Assembly: GCF_003596405.1 (NCBI RefSeq)
Contig: NZ_QYUR01000002.1
Coordinates: 1,256,501-1,320,500 of the forward strand
Direction of reading: 5' to 3'
DNA from: Pseudomonas cavernicola
Lineage (GTDB): Bacteria > Pseudomonadota > Gammaproteobacteria > Pseudomonadales > Pseudomonadaceae
DNA length: 64,000 bases
Shown in pieces: positions 56,345 to 64,000 of this stretch; the stretch's first letter is position 1; every line of letters starts with the position of its first letter. The position numbers were made by a program, and so were the translations under genes. The notes beneath the pieces are model-generated. The model saw only the letters and a program-made list of their open reading frames with translations, did not search any database and was not told the DNA's origin.

Positions 56345-56414
56345 CTAGTGGTTCAAATCGTTCGCTACGCTCACTGGGACTGGCTAAAGCCAGCCCCTTA
56401 ACCAAACGTTATAC
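56339..56414 (+). other. attC-like cassette recombination site 4
   Basis: ACCTAAC at the left, AGTGGTTCAAATCGTTCGCT, GGGACTGGCTAA-AGCCAGCCCC hairpin, AACCAAACGTTATAC at the right. It closes the zinc-ribbon cassette and precedes the broken ORF at 56435. Confidence 0.85.
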
Positions 56415-56434
56415 CCTTACCATCAGGAACTGCG

Positions 56435-56782
56435 CATGGAATTCAGTGAGCTGACCGTTGACGTAGAATCCGCAATTGCAGCAGCTTACGACTCTAAATT
56501 GTCTACCAAAGAGCAAAAGAAACTTATATAAGGGGAAAGCTCAGGGGTGAAAACGCGCTCATCCAGCCAATTGAAGCAGCGATTATTGTTATGCGCCCGG
56601 CGAAAGGACAACGACACACGGCAATGGTAACTATCGAGGTTCTTACTTCTAAGCTCGACACTTTCAGAAGTCTCAGCGAAGAGCGCAAGAATTGGGTCGA
56701 CGAAGCTTTGGCACGCGTCAAAGAGGAAGACTACCACCCTAAATGGTCTGGATTCATACGTTTGTCGGAGCTATCTGTATGA
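56435..56782 (+). pseudogene. Small ORF with a 2-base frameshift
   Basis: The ATG at 56435 gives MEFSELTVDVESAIAAAYDS and meets TAA at 56528. Reading on two bases later (the TATATA at 56525-56530 has one TA too many) gives a continuous product KLRGENALIQPIEAAI then MRPAKGQRHTAMVTIEVL and ends LSELSV at 56782, overlapping the recombinase ATG at 56779 as ATGA. No domain recognised. The cassette-like start (just after attC site 4) and translational overlap with the recombinase both suggest it was a real gene. Confidence 0.5.
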
Positions 56783-58773
56783 ATACTCATGCGATTACAT
56801 TTTCATCAATTGGGGTTATACATCCGACGAATACGCCATCCTCACCCAATTTCAAACTACCATCATGGCCACCTCCCGCGGACTTTCCAGTAGTGGTAGA
56901 CCAAGATGGGAACGTGATCAGCAGGATATCTGATCACATTTGGAATATAAGTATCTGGGCAGGGAAATCGCTTCATCTAAATTTTGGAGACGGCCCTCAA
57001 CGCCGCTCATCGGATCCAGTAATTAGTAAAGAGAATGCGGATATTCTAAGGCTCGTTTCCGCATTTTGGCTTTGGGGCCCTAAACCCTCAATATCAGCCG
57101 ACTCTCTCAAGGCCAGATTCACGAGCATATTTAACGTGTTTCGTTTTTGCAGCAGCCGGAATATTGTTGCGACTCAGCTTTCAGAGTCTTCGGCAATCGA
57201 CGAGTTACACACGAGCTTTACAACAGCAGCGGGCGAAAAAGCACTAGTACTTCTTCATGATTTATTTGAACAGAGCAAAGCATTGCAATTTGTGATTCTC
57301 AATAAAGAATGCCTGCGTAGGTTTGCTGTCGCGCTCCCTGAACACCAGGTTAAACAAACTGCCTACATACCCCCCCGTATTTGGTCGTACCAAGTAACAC
57401 GGCTAAAAGAGCTAATCGACGACTATCTCAACCATGAGGAAAATATTAAAAATTGCTACATGGATTGCTTAGCCCAGTACCTCAACAAGAAATCTAAATA
57501 CACTTCACCCTTTGGTGGGTATAAGCCCGCCGAAAAATTTCAGGATGTCACCGACCGGTATGGAATTTCTCATTTACTCTACAAATGGATACTTCCCCCC
57601 GGAAACAATCTCCACGACCGGGGCCGTGGGTTAATCGCTTTTTCATCCTTTTTAACACTCACCAGCCGATCAGCATTAAATTACACCCTTAACTTTTCCT
57701 TGATGAGAATTGACGAGGGATGGAACCTTCGAAGTGACTGTTTCAGCAAAGAAGTTGATCCACACTTTGGCCACTTCTGCCTTTTACGTGGCGAAACGAC
57801 AAAAACCATTCAAGACTCTGACGCAAATTGGATCACTTCCCCGTCGGTGGAGCTAGCTGTAAATGTCATGGCCTCGATAGCCAAACTTCGCATGGCCGCC
57901 GCCAAAGCTCGTAATATCAAACTCCCACAGGACCATTTCGATAATCCGTACCTGATTACAAGAAGCTTTGAGCCCTGGAGCAACCACAGACCCAAGAAAC
58001 ACGTCGATTTCCAACCGTCATATGCGTCATACGACGGGATACTAGATACATATCCAAAACTTTTTGATAAGGACATATTAACTATCACGCCAGAAGATTT
58101 GCAGATTGCAAAAATCATCACCCCATCTCTAGACCTTAGCACACACAATGTGGGAGCACCGTGGAGGTTTTCATGGCATCAGCTTAGAAGAACAGGTGCA
58201 GTCAACATGCAAGCTTCTGGGCTTGTTTCAGACTCGTCAGCTCAATATCAACTGAAGCACAGTACACGCTTTCAAACATTGTATTATGGACAAGGTTATT
58301 CACACGTACGCTTAAATGAGAGCGCACGAGTCGAATACCTCACCGCCATGTATAGATTCATTGGCAGAGAGGTTTCGAAACTTCTATCTAATCAATTTGT
58401 TAGCCCTTACGGTGAAAACCATAAAAGCGAACTTCTTAAGCTGGTATCTAACTCTGACGACCAGAAACTGACGGCCGCAGCCAAAAATGGCCAAGTGAGT
58501 TGGCATCCAATCCTTCTGGGAGCCTGTTGCTACAAAGGAGTATGTGCTCACGGTGGTATTGACAACATTATTAGGTGTGGCGGCGGCGACGGGCAACCGC
58601 CGTGTGCGCACACTTTATATGACAAAGAGAAAAGGCCAGAAATTATAGAGCTCCAAAATGAGGTCAGCTCCAGCCTGAAGTCTGCCGAGCCAGGATCACC
58701 CTTTTACCAATCTTTGCAAGCTCAATACAAAGCAGCGGAGAATGCTCTAAATGTCATCGCCAAAAGTAAATAA
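56779..58773 (+). CDS. Large tyrosine recombinase (GInt GinC-like)
   Basis: This 664-residue protein has the C-terminal catalytic pattern of tyrosine recombinases: WHQLRRTGAVNM with H-x-x-R near residue 466 and TLYYGQGYS with the nucleophile Tyr near residue 502. It has an additional C-terminal Cys/His-rich region (GACCYKGVCAHGG, RCGGGDGQPPCAHT), probably zinc binding. Size, the overlapping coiled-coil gene downstream and the lack of standard Int features resemble the third recombinase of a GInt island operon (ginABCD). The first two recombinases are absent here. Low GC versus core. Confidence 0.72.
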   Translation: MNTHAITFSSIGVIHPTNTPSSPNFKLPSWPPPADFPVVVDQDGNVISRISDHIWNISIWAGKSLHLNFGDGPQRRSSDPVISKENADILRLVSAFWLWGPKPSISADSLKARFTSIFNVFRFCSSRNIVATQLSESSAIDELHTSFTTAAGEKALVLLHDLFEQSKALQFVILNKECLRRFAVALPEHQVKQTAYIPPRIWSYQVTRLKELIDDYLNHEENIKNCYMDCLAQYLNKKSKYTSPFGGYKPAEKFQDVTDRYGISHLLYKWILPPGNNLHDRGRGLIAFSSFLTLTSRSALNYTLNFSLMRIDEGWNLRSDCFSKEVDPHFGHFCLLRGETTKTIQDSDANWITSPSVELAVNVMASIAKLRMAAAKARNIKLPQDHFDNPYLITRSFEPWSNHRPKKHVDFQPSYASYDGILDTYPKLFDKDILTITPEDLQIAKIITPSLDLSTHNVGAPWRFSWHQLRRTGAVNMQASGLVSDSSAQYQLKHSTRFQTLYYGQGYSHVRLNESARVEYLTAMYRFIGREVSKLLSNQFVSPYGENHKSELLKLVSNSDDQKLTAAAKNGQVSWHPILLGACCYKGVCAHGGIDNIIRCGGGDGQPPCAHTLYDKEKRPEIIELQNEVSSSLKSAEPGSPFYQSLQAQYKAAENALNVIAKSK

Positions 58774-59194
58774 CTCATCCCTGAGCAAAGCCGAGCTTAA
58801 CTTTCGTGATGCTTTCATGCGGCTATGCGCAGGTAAGCCCAGAGTAATTCCAAAAGGGTCGCCTGTTTCTCAGAATAATGTAGCTCGTGAGTCCGGGGCA
58901 GACCCATCAGCGCTGAGAAAGTCACGGTACCCCCTTCTAATTAATGAAATTCAGAGATGGATCAGGGACAATGATGTTAATAATGGATCGCCCTCCGCTA
59001 GGCAGATCAAGAAAAAACATCAAGATCACACTCGATCTTTGAGAAAAAAAATTGACGATCTTCGAACCCAGCGCGACCTTGCCGCCTCCCTCTTGGTGGA
59101 GGCTGACGCAAAGATTCTCGAACTGACCCAAGAGCTGCTATACCTTCAATCAGTTTTAGAGTCGAATGGAATTACACAACCAAAAACTTTCTAA
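58751..59194 (+). CDS. Coiled-coil partner protein of the recombinase (GinD-like)
   Basis: This 147-residue protein overlaps the recombinase gene by 23 bp, so the two are translationally coupled. The N-terminal part has an HTH-like segment (VSQNNVARESGADPSALRKS RY) and the rest is a coiled coil (DHTRSLRKKIDDLRTQRDLA and ILELTQELLYLQSVLE). Tn554 and GInt systems carry a short partner of this design after their recombinases. Function in recombination is inferred from context. Confidence 0.7.
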   Translation: MSSPKVNNSSLSKAELNFRDAFMRLCAGKPRVIPKGSPVSQNNVARESGADPSALRKSRYPLLINEIQRWIRDNDVNNGSPSARQIKKKHQDHTRSLRKKIDDLRTQRDLAASLLVEADAKILELTQELLYLQSVLESNGITQPKTF

Positions 59195-59225
59195 CAAACG
59201 CTTGTCGTGGCGATGCCCTTCGTTC

Positions 59226-59861
59226 ATGTTTGGCCAGGCGATTTGGCGTCCCCTTGGAACGGTGCTCATTTTAGGCCGTTCAGATTTCCTGATCTTATGG
59301 TCTCCCTCGGCCTCGTATGACGAGTATAAGCGAGTCTTTCCGACTGAAGGGCAGCCTGTAGCAAAGACCGAAATAAAGGAGGGCATCCCGCTCTCTATTC
59401 GCCTTCCGAACGGTGGCCCTAATGCTACGATCGACCTGCCTAGCTTCGTCGACTACTGGTGCCGTAAAGGCATTCTCAGCATGCCGATCAGTCAGCGCGC
59501 TAAGCCTTTCAAGGATTTTGAGCCTCGTGAACGCTTCTCCGTAGAGGCCTTGGTACGGGTGAGCTTCATATCGGAGTCGTACCGCAACACGATGCAGGTG
59601 ACTACGGAGGTAGCGCAGGAACTGATCGCCACTGGACTCTTTAAACTGGTCAAGTTCGACAGCGCTCGGATGAAAGATGGGTACCCCTTCGTGCGCTCTG
59701 AGGCCTTGGTCAAGGAAGAACATGCGGTCCTGGACATCGAGAAGTACTCGCGAGCGGTCAAGTGTTTGGAGATCGTAGAGGATGTTGCGGTCCAGTACGT
59801 GAAGGAGCATAAGCCCTCCAAGCCCATCTCCGACAACTGGCACTATCGGATCCCCGGCTAA
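59226..59861 (+). CDS. Hypothetical protein
   Basis: This 211-residue protein starts at the ATG at 59226 (MFGQAIWRPLGTVLILGRSD) or possibly at 59166. It is rich in charged residues (KEEHAVLDIEKYSRAVKCLE) with no domain I recognise. It is only 31 bp after the coiled-coil gene and same strand. A strong hairpin with T-run follows, indicating a complete transcription unit end. Composition is closer to the core than to the cassette genes. Confidence 0.6.
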   Translation: MFGQAIWRPLGTVLILGRSDFLILWSPSASYDEYKRVFPTEGQPVAKTEIKEGIPLSIRLPNGGPNATIDLPSFVDYWCRKGILSMPISQRAKPFKDFEPRERFSVEALVRVSFISESYRNTMQVTTEVAQELIATGLFKLVKFDSARMKDGYPFVRSEALVKEEHAVLDIEKYSRAVKCLEIVEDVAVQYVKEHKPSKPISDNWHYRIPG

Positions 59862-59881
59862 CGGAAGGCCGTTCCGAGCAG

Positions 59882-59919
59882 ATCCCCGCCAGCCGAAGGC
59901 TGCCGGGGATTTTTCCGTA
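59882..59919 (+). terminator. Intrinsic terminator
   Basis: ATCCCCGCCAGCC-GAA-GGCTGCCGGGGAT stem (one mismatch) followed by TTTTTCC, 20 bp after the stop at 59861. Confidence 0.8.
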
Positions 59920-59965
59920 TGAAGTCAAGACCTCAGGCCAGGAGCAGCGGCTCAGTCACCAACAA

Positions 59966-60166
59966 CTAAGACGCCAGTAAATCCGGATCGTCGTTGCGCG
60001 TGTAGTTCACCCGGGTGCTCACCCGATGTCCCATAAAGCCATCACGAGCGCTGGCGATAGCCGCACTGACCTCCTGAGGTGAACAACTTTCGGATAGCCA
60101 CGGATCAAACTGGTGAGGCGCGAGGTCATTGTTCCAGCGTTCGCCACCACATGCGTACCTAGTCAC
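59966..60166 (-). CDS. Hypothetical short protein
   Basis: This 66-residue frame (MTRYACGGERWNNDLAPHQF ... ending DPDLLAS) has no recognised motif. It lies alone in the 357-bp space between the hypothetical gene and umuC. It may be a fragment; low confidence. Confidence 0.25.
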   Translation of the reverse strand: MTRYACGGERWNNDLAPHQFDPWLSESCSPQEVSAAIASARDGFMGHRVSTRVNYTRNDDPDLLAS

Positions 60167-60218
60167 TCCATACTTTTGGCATGCGTTAGCGTTCCGCCCT
60201 CTCCCAGCCTGAAAATGG

Positions 60219-61496
60219 CTATTCCGCCTTAACCGGCCATAATTGGTCCAACCGGGTTGTATAACTCTGGCTGATCATCTCCCTCCGCATCCCCCAGTCC
60301 GGCTCTTCCGGCACACCTCCCGGCCGTAGCGTCCCCCTACCCCATCTCGCATTGATAGCATCCATCACACCCATCACCCGCTCCGACGCCTCCGGCTGCG
60401 TCACGGCAAACAGGTCGTCGGTGAACTCGCCGCGCTGGCGCAGATCAAGCAGCAGCAACTCGGCCTTACTGAACGCAAAACCCTCCCGGTAGATCAGCTC
60501 CAGCCCATCGGCGGCCGCCTTGCTTATCAGGCGGGTATCGTCAGTTGGGTATGGCAGCTCGACCACCACACCCTTGGCGAATTTCGGTTCGTCTGGATTG
60601 AACATGCCGGTACGGATGCTGACCCGCACCCGCTTGCACATCGATTGCTGCGCGCGGAGCTTCTCGCAGGCGCGCGCTGCATAGGTCGCCACTGCTTCCC
60701 GAATTGGCGGCAGCTCACGCAACCGCTTGCCGAACATCCGGCTACAACAGATCTCCTGCTTAGGCGGCGTTGCCTCTTCCAGTTCAAGACAAGGCGTGCC
60801 GCGTAGTTCGCGAGCGGTCTTCTCCACCACCACGCTGAACTTCTGCCGCAGGGTCCAGGCGTCGGCCTGGGCGAGATCCAATGCGGTGCGGATGTTCATC
60901 TCGGCCAGGTGCTCGGTCATACGCCGGCCAATGCCCCAGACCTCGCTGACATCGGTGACCTTCAGCACTTTGTCGCGCCGATCCGGATCGCGCAGATCCA
61001 CCACCCCTCCGGTCTGTCGCTGCCAGCGCTTGGCAGAATGGTTCGCGAGCTTGGCCAAGGTCTTGGTTGTGGCGATGCCAACGCCGACCGGGATGCCCGT
61101 CCAGCGCAACACCCGCGCGCGCATTGCACGACCCAACGCCTCCATATCACCAGGCATGCCCGTCAGGTCGGCGAACGCTTCATCGATGCTGTACACCTCG
61201 ATAGCAGGCACCATACCTTCGAGCGTTGTCATCACGCGCTGGCTCATGTCGCCATAGAGGGCGTAGTTGCTGGAGAACGCCAGAATGCCGTGGCGCCGAA
61301 GTTTGTCGCGGATCTGGAAATATGGCTCGCCCATCTTGATGCCCAGCAGCTTGGCCTCGGCCGAACGGGCTATCACGCAGCCGTCGTTGTTCGACAGCAC
61401 CACGATGGGGGTATGCGCCAGGTCTGGCCGGAACACTCGTTCGCAGCTCGCGTAGAACGAATTGCAGTCGACGAGCGCCAGTACCTGTTCAGCCAT
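60219..61496 (-). CDS. umuC: UmuC-type translesion DNA polymerase subunit
   Basis: This 425-residue Y-family polymerase starts MAEQVLALVDCNSFYASCER with the active-site Asp, and has YSIDEAFADL (catalytic Asp-Glu pair, about residues 100-110) and GVGIATTKTLAKLANHSAK. It is the catalytic subunit of Pol V (UmuD'2C). It overlaps umuD by 8 bp, so the pair is cotranslated from the LexA-controlled promoter. Such umuDC (rulAB) operons are frequent on Pseudomonas islands and plasmids. Confidence 0.95.
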   Translation of the reverse strand: MAEQVLALVDCNSFYASCERVFRPDLAHTPIVVLSNNDGCVIARSAEAKLLGIKMGEPYFQIRDKLRRHGILAFSSNYALYGDMSQRVMTTLEGMVPAIEVYSIDEAFADLTGMPGDMEALGRAMRARVLRWTGIPVGVGIATTKTLAKLANHSAKRWQRQTGGVVDLRDPDRRDKVLKVTDVSEVWGIGRRMTEHLAEMNIRTALDLAQADAWTLRQKFSVVVEKTARELRGTPCLELEEATPPKQEICCSRMFGKRLRELPPIREAVATYAARACEKLRAQQSMCKRVRVSIRTGMFNPDEPKFAKGVVVELPYPTDDTRLISKAAADGLELIYREGFAFSKAELLLLDLRQRGEFTDDLFAVTQPEASERVMGVMDAINARWGRGTLRPGGVPEEPDWGMRREMISQSYTTRLDQLWPVKAE

Positions 61497-61923
61497 GGTG
61501 GCGATGGCGCCGGATGCTGTCGGTCACCACTCCCCAGATACGCAGCTCATCCCCTTCCAGGATGTAGCGCGGCGCATACGCCGGATTTTCGGCATGCAGG
61601 ATGATCTGCCGGCCATGCCGGTGGAAACGCTTCACTAGCGCCTCGTTATTTAGCGCAGCGATGACGATGTCACCTGAGACCACTTCCAGCGAACGATCGA
61701 CCACCAGCCAGTCGCGGTCAAAAATACCGACACCGATCATGCTGTCGCCGACCGCCTGGGCGATGTACATGTGTGGCGCGCGCAGGTTGAGCAATTCATC
61801 CAGGGAGATTTCGGCCTCGATGTGGTCAGCCGCTGGCGAGGGAAACCCAGCGGAGACCAATGAGGAGTACAGCGGCAGAGCCTGCCCGCCTAGCGCGAGC
61901 GGCCCGAGGATGGTACAGGACAT
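61489..61923 (-). CDS. umuD: UmuD, self-cleaving Pol V accessory protein
   Basis: This 144-residue S24 peptidase-like protein has the self-cleavage site Ala-Gly (SAGFPSPA, about residues 24-32), the nucleophile Ser in GDSMIGVGI and the Lys base in EALVKRFHR. RecA* triggers cleavage to UmuD', which joins UmuC. The start is the ATG ending at 61923, 18 bp from a LexA box. Confidence 0.95.
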   Translation of the reverse strand: MSCTILGPLALGGQALPLYSSLVSAGFPSPAADHIEAEISLDELLNLRAPHMYIAQAVGDSMIGVGIFDRDWLVVDRSLEVVSGDIVIAALNNEALVKRFHRHGRQIILHAENPAYAPRYILEGDELRIWGVVTDSIRRHRHHG

Positions 61924-61940
61924 GATTCACCCGAACAGAA

Positions 61941-61956
61941 CTGTATATACATACAG
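61941..61956. promoter_or_regulatory. LexA (SOS) box
   Basis: CTGTATATACATACAG matches the LexA consensus CTGTATATAAATACAG except at one position. It lies between umuD (minus) and the SRAP gene (plus), so it may control both. Confidence 0.9.
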
Positions 61957-62014
61957 TATCCGATAAAATCCACAGCCTACAATAGAGCCAGACAGACGGA
62001 ATGAGGTATCAGTC

Positions 62015-62713
62015 ATGTGCGGACGTTTCGCCCAGTACCAGGGCATGGCCGACTACCTGCGGGAATTGGACAGCGAGCAGGACGTGATCAGCGGGTACGA
62101 CAACGTGCCGATCGATCATTACAACGTGCCGCCGACTACGAAGGTTCAGTTGCTGCACGCCGAAGGCGGCGGGCTGACAATCGCCGCTGTGAAGTGGGGA
62201 TGGGCGCCGCATTGGGCGCAGGGGAGGATGCCGCCACCGATCAACGCTCGGGTCGAAACGGTGGCCAGCGGAAAGTTTTTTAAGCAGATTTGGCCGCACC
62301 GCGCGTTGGTCGCTGCAGACGGCTGGTATGAGTGGGTCAAGGATGAGGCGGACCCGAAGCGCAAACAGCCGTACTTTATTCGGCTGCGAGAGGGCGGCGC
62401 GATGTTCTTCGCCGCGATCGGCCAGATCCCGCACGAAGGTGAGCTGCGCGAGGGCGATGGATTCGTGATCATCACCGCCGACAGCCAGGGCGGCATGGTC
62501 GACATCCATGATCGGCGACCAGTGGTATTGGAGCCAAGCCTGGCGCGAGAGTGGATCGACCCGGATACCACTCTCGCCCGCGCCGAAGAGATCGTGCTGA
62601 TCTGCGGCCGACCGACCGAAGACTTCGAATGGTATGCAGTCGATAAAGCGGTAGGTAATGTCCGCAATCAAGGTGACGCGTTGATTCATCCCTTGGGCGA
62701 TAGCGAATCATAG
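62015..62713 (+). CDS. SRAP-family protein (HMCES/YedK)
   Basis: This 232-residue protein starts MCGRFAQYQGMADYLRELDS with the catalytic Cys2 that forms thiazolidine links with abasic DNA. WGWAPHWAQGRMPPPINAR, ADGWYEWVK and the HDRRPVVLEP motif with the conserved His complete the SRAP set. These proteins shield abasic sites in single-stranded DNA. The shared LexA box with umuDC fits an SOS damage-tolerance cluster. Confidence 0.92.
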   Translation: MCGRFAQYQGMADYLRELDSEQDVISGYDNVPIDHYNVPPTTKVQLLHAEGGGLTIAAVKWGWAPHWAQGRMPPPINARVETVASGKFFKQIWPHRALVAADGWYEWVKDEADPKRKQPYFIRLREGGAMFFAAIGQIPHEGELREGDGFVIITADSQGGMVDIHDRRPVVLEPSLAREWIDPDTTLARAEEIVLICGRPTEDFEWYAVDKAVGNVRNQGDALIHPLGDSES

Positions 62714-62806
62714 CTACCTCAAGACATCTGCCGATTTTGCCTAAGCGGTAAAATGGAACGGCTGCAATTGGCCGAACTCGGCCAGTTTTAGGATGTCGTA
62801 ATTGAC

Positions 62807-62992
62807 TCAAATGGATACATTTTTCTCCATCTTGGAGACTCGCCACGAACCGTCTTCCTGCTGCTCGAAATTCAGTTCCTCTCCGATGCTCCAGCCTGAC
62901 TCTGCCATGAATTCATCTGGAAGAATGAGCATCAAGTCACCGCTGCCATCGCCAGCATCCTGACAAGTAACCAACCATGAGCGTGATTCCAC
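62807..62992 (-). CDS. AbrB/MazE-like small protein
   Basis: This protein of about 61 residues has the swapped-hairpin style pattern DAGDGSGDLMLILPDEFMAE then SGWSIGEELNFEQQEDGS, typical of short AbrB/SpoVT-type proteins. The GTG ending at 62992 with GAGGA 8 bp upstream is a likely start; a TTG at 63010 gives 67 residues. No toxin gene is adjacent, so an antitoxin role is not supported. Possibly a DNA-binding regulator. Confidence 0.55.
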   Translation of the reverse strand: MESRSWLVTCQDAGDGSGDLMLILPDEFMAESGWSIGEELNFEQQEDGSWRVSKMEKNVSI

Positions 62993-63196
62993 GATGATCT
63001 TCCTCAGCAAAATACCTTTTCATCCAGGCGGATAATATTTTAGCAGCCACTCTGATCTTAAACGTTTCCGTTGTTCCCCGGATCATGGCTGAGGAGACTG
63101 TTCAAGGCGGGTCGTTCTCTTGATGGGAAGAAGTTGGCCGTTTTTGACCTCATGTGACTGATCGTATAAGCCCTCTGGACAGTTCCAGTAGCTTGC

Positions 63197-63660
63197 CTAC
63201 ATTCGTATATCCGGCCTGTGTTGGGCGCTACCGCCGGGGCCACTCTGTAGCCGAGAAGGCTGCTTGTCCTGTGTCATTTCTTCCCTTTTGAAATAGCCTC
63301 TATCCGCGACCACTGAGAGCTCTTCCGTGCTCATGGCCTCTCGAGCTTTCTTGGCCATGGAACTCAACTGGTCTCGATCAATCCCGTCGTTCGTGACCTC
63401 GTGCGCCACGATCAGGTGGTGCTGCGCGTCGACCGCCGTCTGGACGTTGTAGCCGACCATTCCGGTTCCACGCGTTTTCATCGAGCGGGCATCGTTGGCT
63501 TTCAAGGTCGCGATTTTTTCGTGCAGCGTTCGGCTTTGGCCTGCGCGACTGCGGGTTCCTGGCGGACTGCGATATCGAGCGCCGTCAGGTAACGGTTGAT
63601 GCTGGACTCAATCTCCGCCATTCGCCGCTGGAGCTTGTTGCCTGAGTCGGTGAGAGATTG
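63197..63660 (-). pseudogene. IS1182-type transposase remnant
   Basis: The fragment reads NKLQRRMAEIESSINRYLTA then VRQEPAVAQAKAERC in one frame, and, one base later, KIATLKANDARSMKTRGTGM, VGYNVQTAVDAQHHLIVAHE and STEELSVVADRGYFKREEM. These match the middle of IS1182-family DDE transposases (DARSM...GYNVQ region). It lacks both ends, has a frameshift near 63510 and a diverged tail, so it cannot be active. Confidence 0.78.
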
Positions 63661-63670
63661 TGATGAATCG

Positions 63671-63964
63671 TTATTCTTCAGAGGAGTTGTGGGTCAGGTT
63701 CGCAATAGTCTCCCTTCGAATTTTGTTCAAGAGGTCGTCCAGAGAGAGGCCGGGCTCTTTAAGTAGAAATCCGGTGGCGAGAATACTCATGGGGTGTACA
63801 CCCATCACCGTTGCGATCTTTTCTATTTTCTCAAGCGAAGGGCTCTTCAAACCGCGCTCAATACTGCTGATGTAGCTCTGGCTGGCTCCCACCCCCTCCT
63901 GGGGCAGTTCTTTGCGTTCCCTCATTCGCCTGATGGCTTCACCAAATGCTTGTTTCAGTTCCAT
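63671..63964 (-). CDS. XRE-family transcriptional regulator
   Basis: This 97-residue protein has a Cro/C1-type HTH: FGEAIRRMRERKELPQEGVG then ASQSYISSIERGLKSPSLEK (about residues 7-47). The C-terminal tail has GLSLDDLLNKIRRE. The ATG ending at 63964 (MELKQAF) is preferred over a TTG five codons upstream. It is transcribed towards the IS1182 remnant. Such small XRE proteins are common in mobile islands as regulators of neighbours; the target lies outside the window or is lost. Confidence 0.75.
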   Translation of the reverse strand: MELKQAFGEAIRRMRERKELPQEGVGASQSYISSIERGLKSPSLEKIEKIATVMGVHPMSILATGFLLKEPGLSLDDLLNKIRRETIANLTHNSSEE

Positions 63965-64000
63965 TTGCCGATCTCGCAAAAGGAACGATGAAGCCTTTCG

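Noticed and set aside
47300..56400. Regularly spaced repeats that might form a CRISPR array.
   Set aside because: The repeats are few, far apart and carry genes between them; they behave as attC sites and MITE-like units, not CRISPR.
62807..63010. Toxin-antitoxin pair suggested by the AbrB-like gene.
   Set aside because: No toxin-like frame is adjacent on either side.

Overview
The window is a piece of a Pseudomonas chromosome. Gene content and order over the first 46.7 kb match, from memory, the P. aeruginosa PAO1 block running from recG/oxyR down to comM (roughly PA5346 to PA5290): recG-oxyR, tonB-exbD-exbB, ridA-spoT-rpoZ-gmk-yicC/rph, crc/pyrE, argB-algC-dut-coaBC/radC, rpmB-rpmG, a polyamine catabolism block, dadR/dadA-dadX-pauR, cycB, xpt, rep, a GGDEF-EAL gene, a MATE pump and a LysR regulator. 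GC-rich codon use, Crc, AlgC and DadR all fit Pseudomonas. The species cannot be fixed from this.

Region 1 (1-46.7 kb) is core. It covers stringent response and nucleotide metabolism (spoT, rpoZ, gmk, rph, pyrE, dut, xpt), iron-uptake energisation (TonB-ExbB-ExbD), catabolite control (crc), exopolysaccharide precursor synthesis (algC), ribosomal proteins L28/L33, polyamine and D-alanine catabolism with their regulators (pauR, dadR), and c-di-GMP turnover. Many gene borders carry short palindromes. There are at least three families: one with ends AGGCTGTGTGAAAAC, one with ends AGGCTCTGTTGA, and small hairpins around ATCTGCTGCGC. One AGGCTCTGTTGA element sits between exbB and exbD and ends 4 bp from the exbD start codon.

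Region 2 (46.76 kb to the window end) is accessory. The core map stops abruptly inside comM (yifB), whose 5' third is missing, at about the residue stretch (GGRFDL) where AbaR-type Tn7-like islands break comM in Acinetobacter. Four copies of a CATGGACAT motif in alternating orientation lie just past the break, as expected for a transposon end. Next come two short stretches of integron-type gene cassettes, each directly preceded by one copy of a 232-bp direct repeat (47643-47874 and 53877-54108) that ends on a GTTRRRY-like core; four attC-like sites are visible but no integrase. Cassette or nearby genes include lipoproteins, small membrane proteins, a NYN-LOTUS protein, a TIR/deoxyribosyltransferase-like protein, a GFA-family protein, a nucleotidyltransferase and a PD-(D/E)XK nuclease-like protein. 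Several look like candidate stand-alone defence genes.

The right part has a large tyrosine recombinase and a coiled-coil partner (resembling the last two genes of a GInt operon), an SOS-controlled umuDC operon with a LexA box shared with a divergent SRAP (HMCES/YedK) gene, an AbrB-like small protein, an IS1182-type transposase remnant and an XRE regulator. The far end of the island is outside the window. All similarity statements come from reading the sequence; no searches were run.
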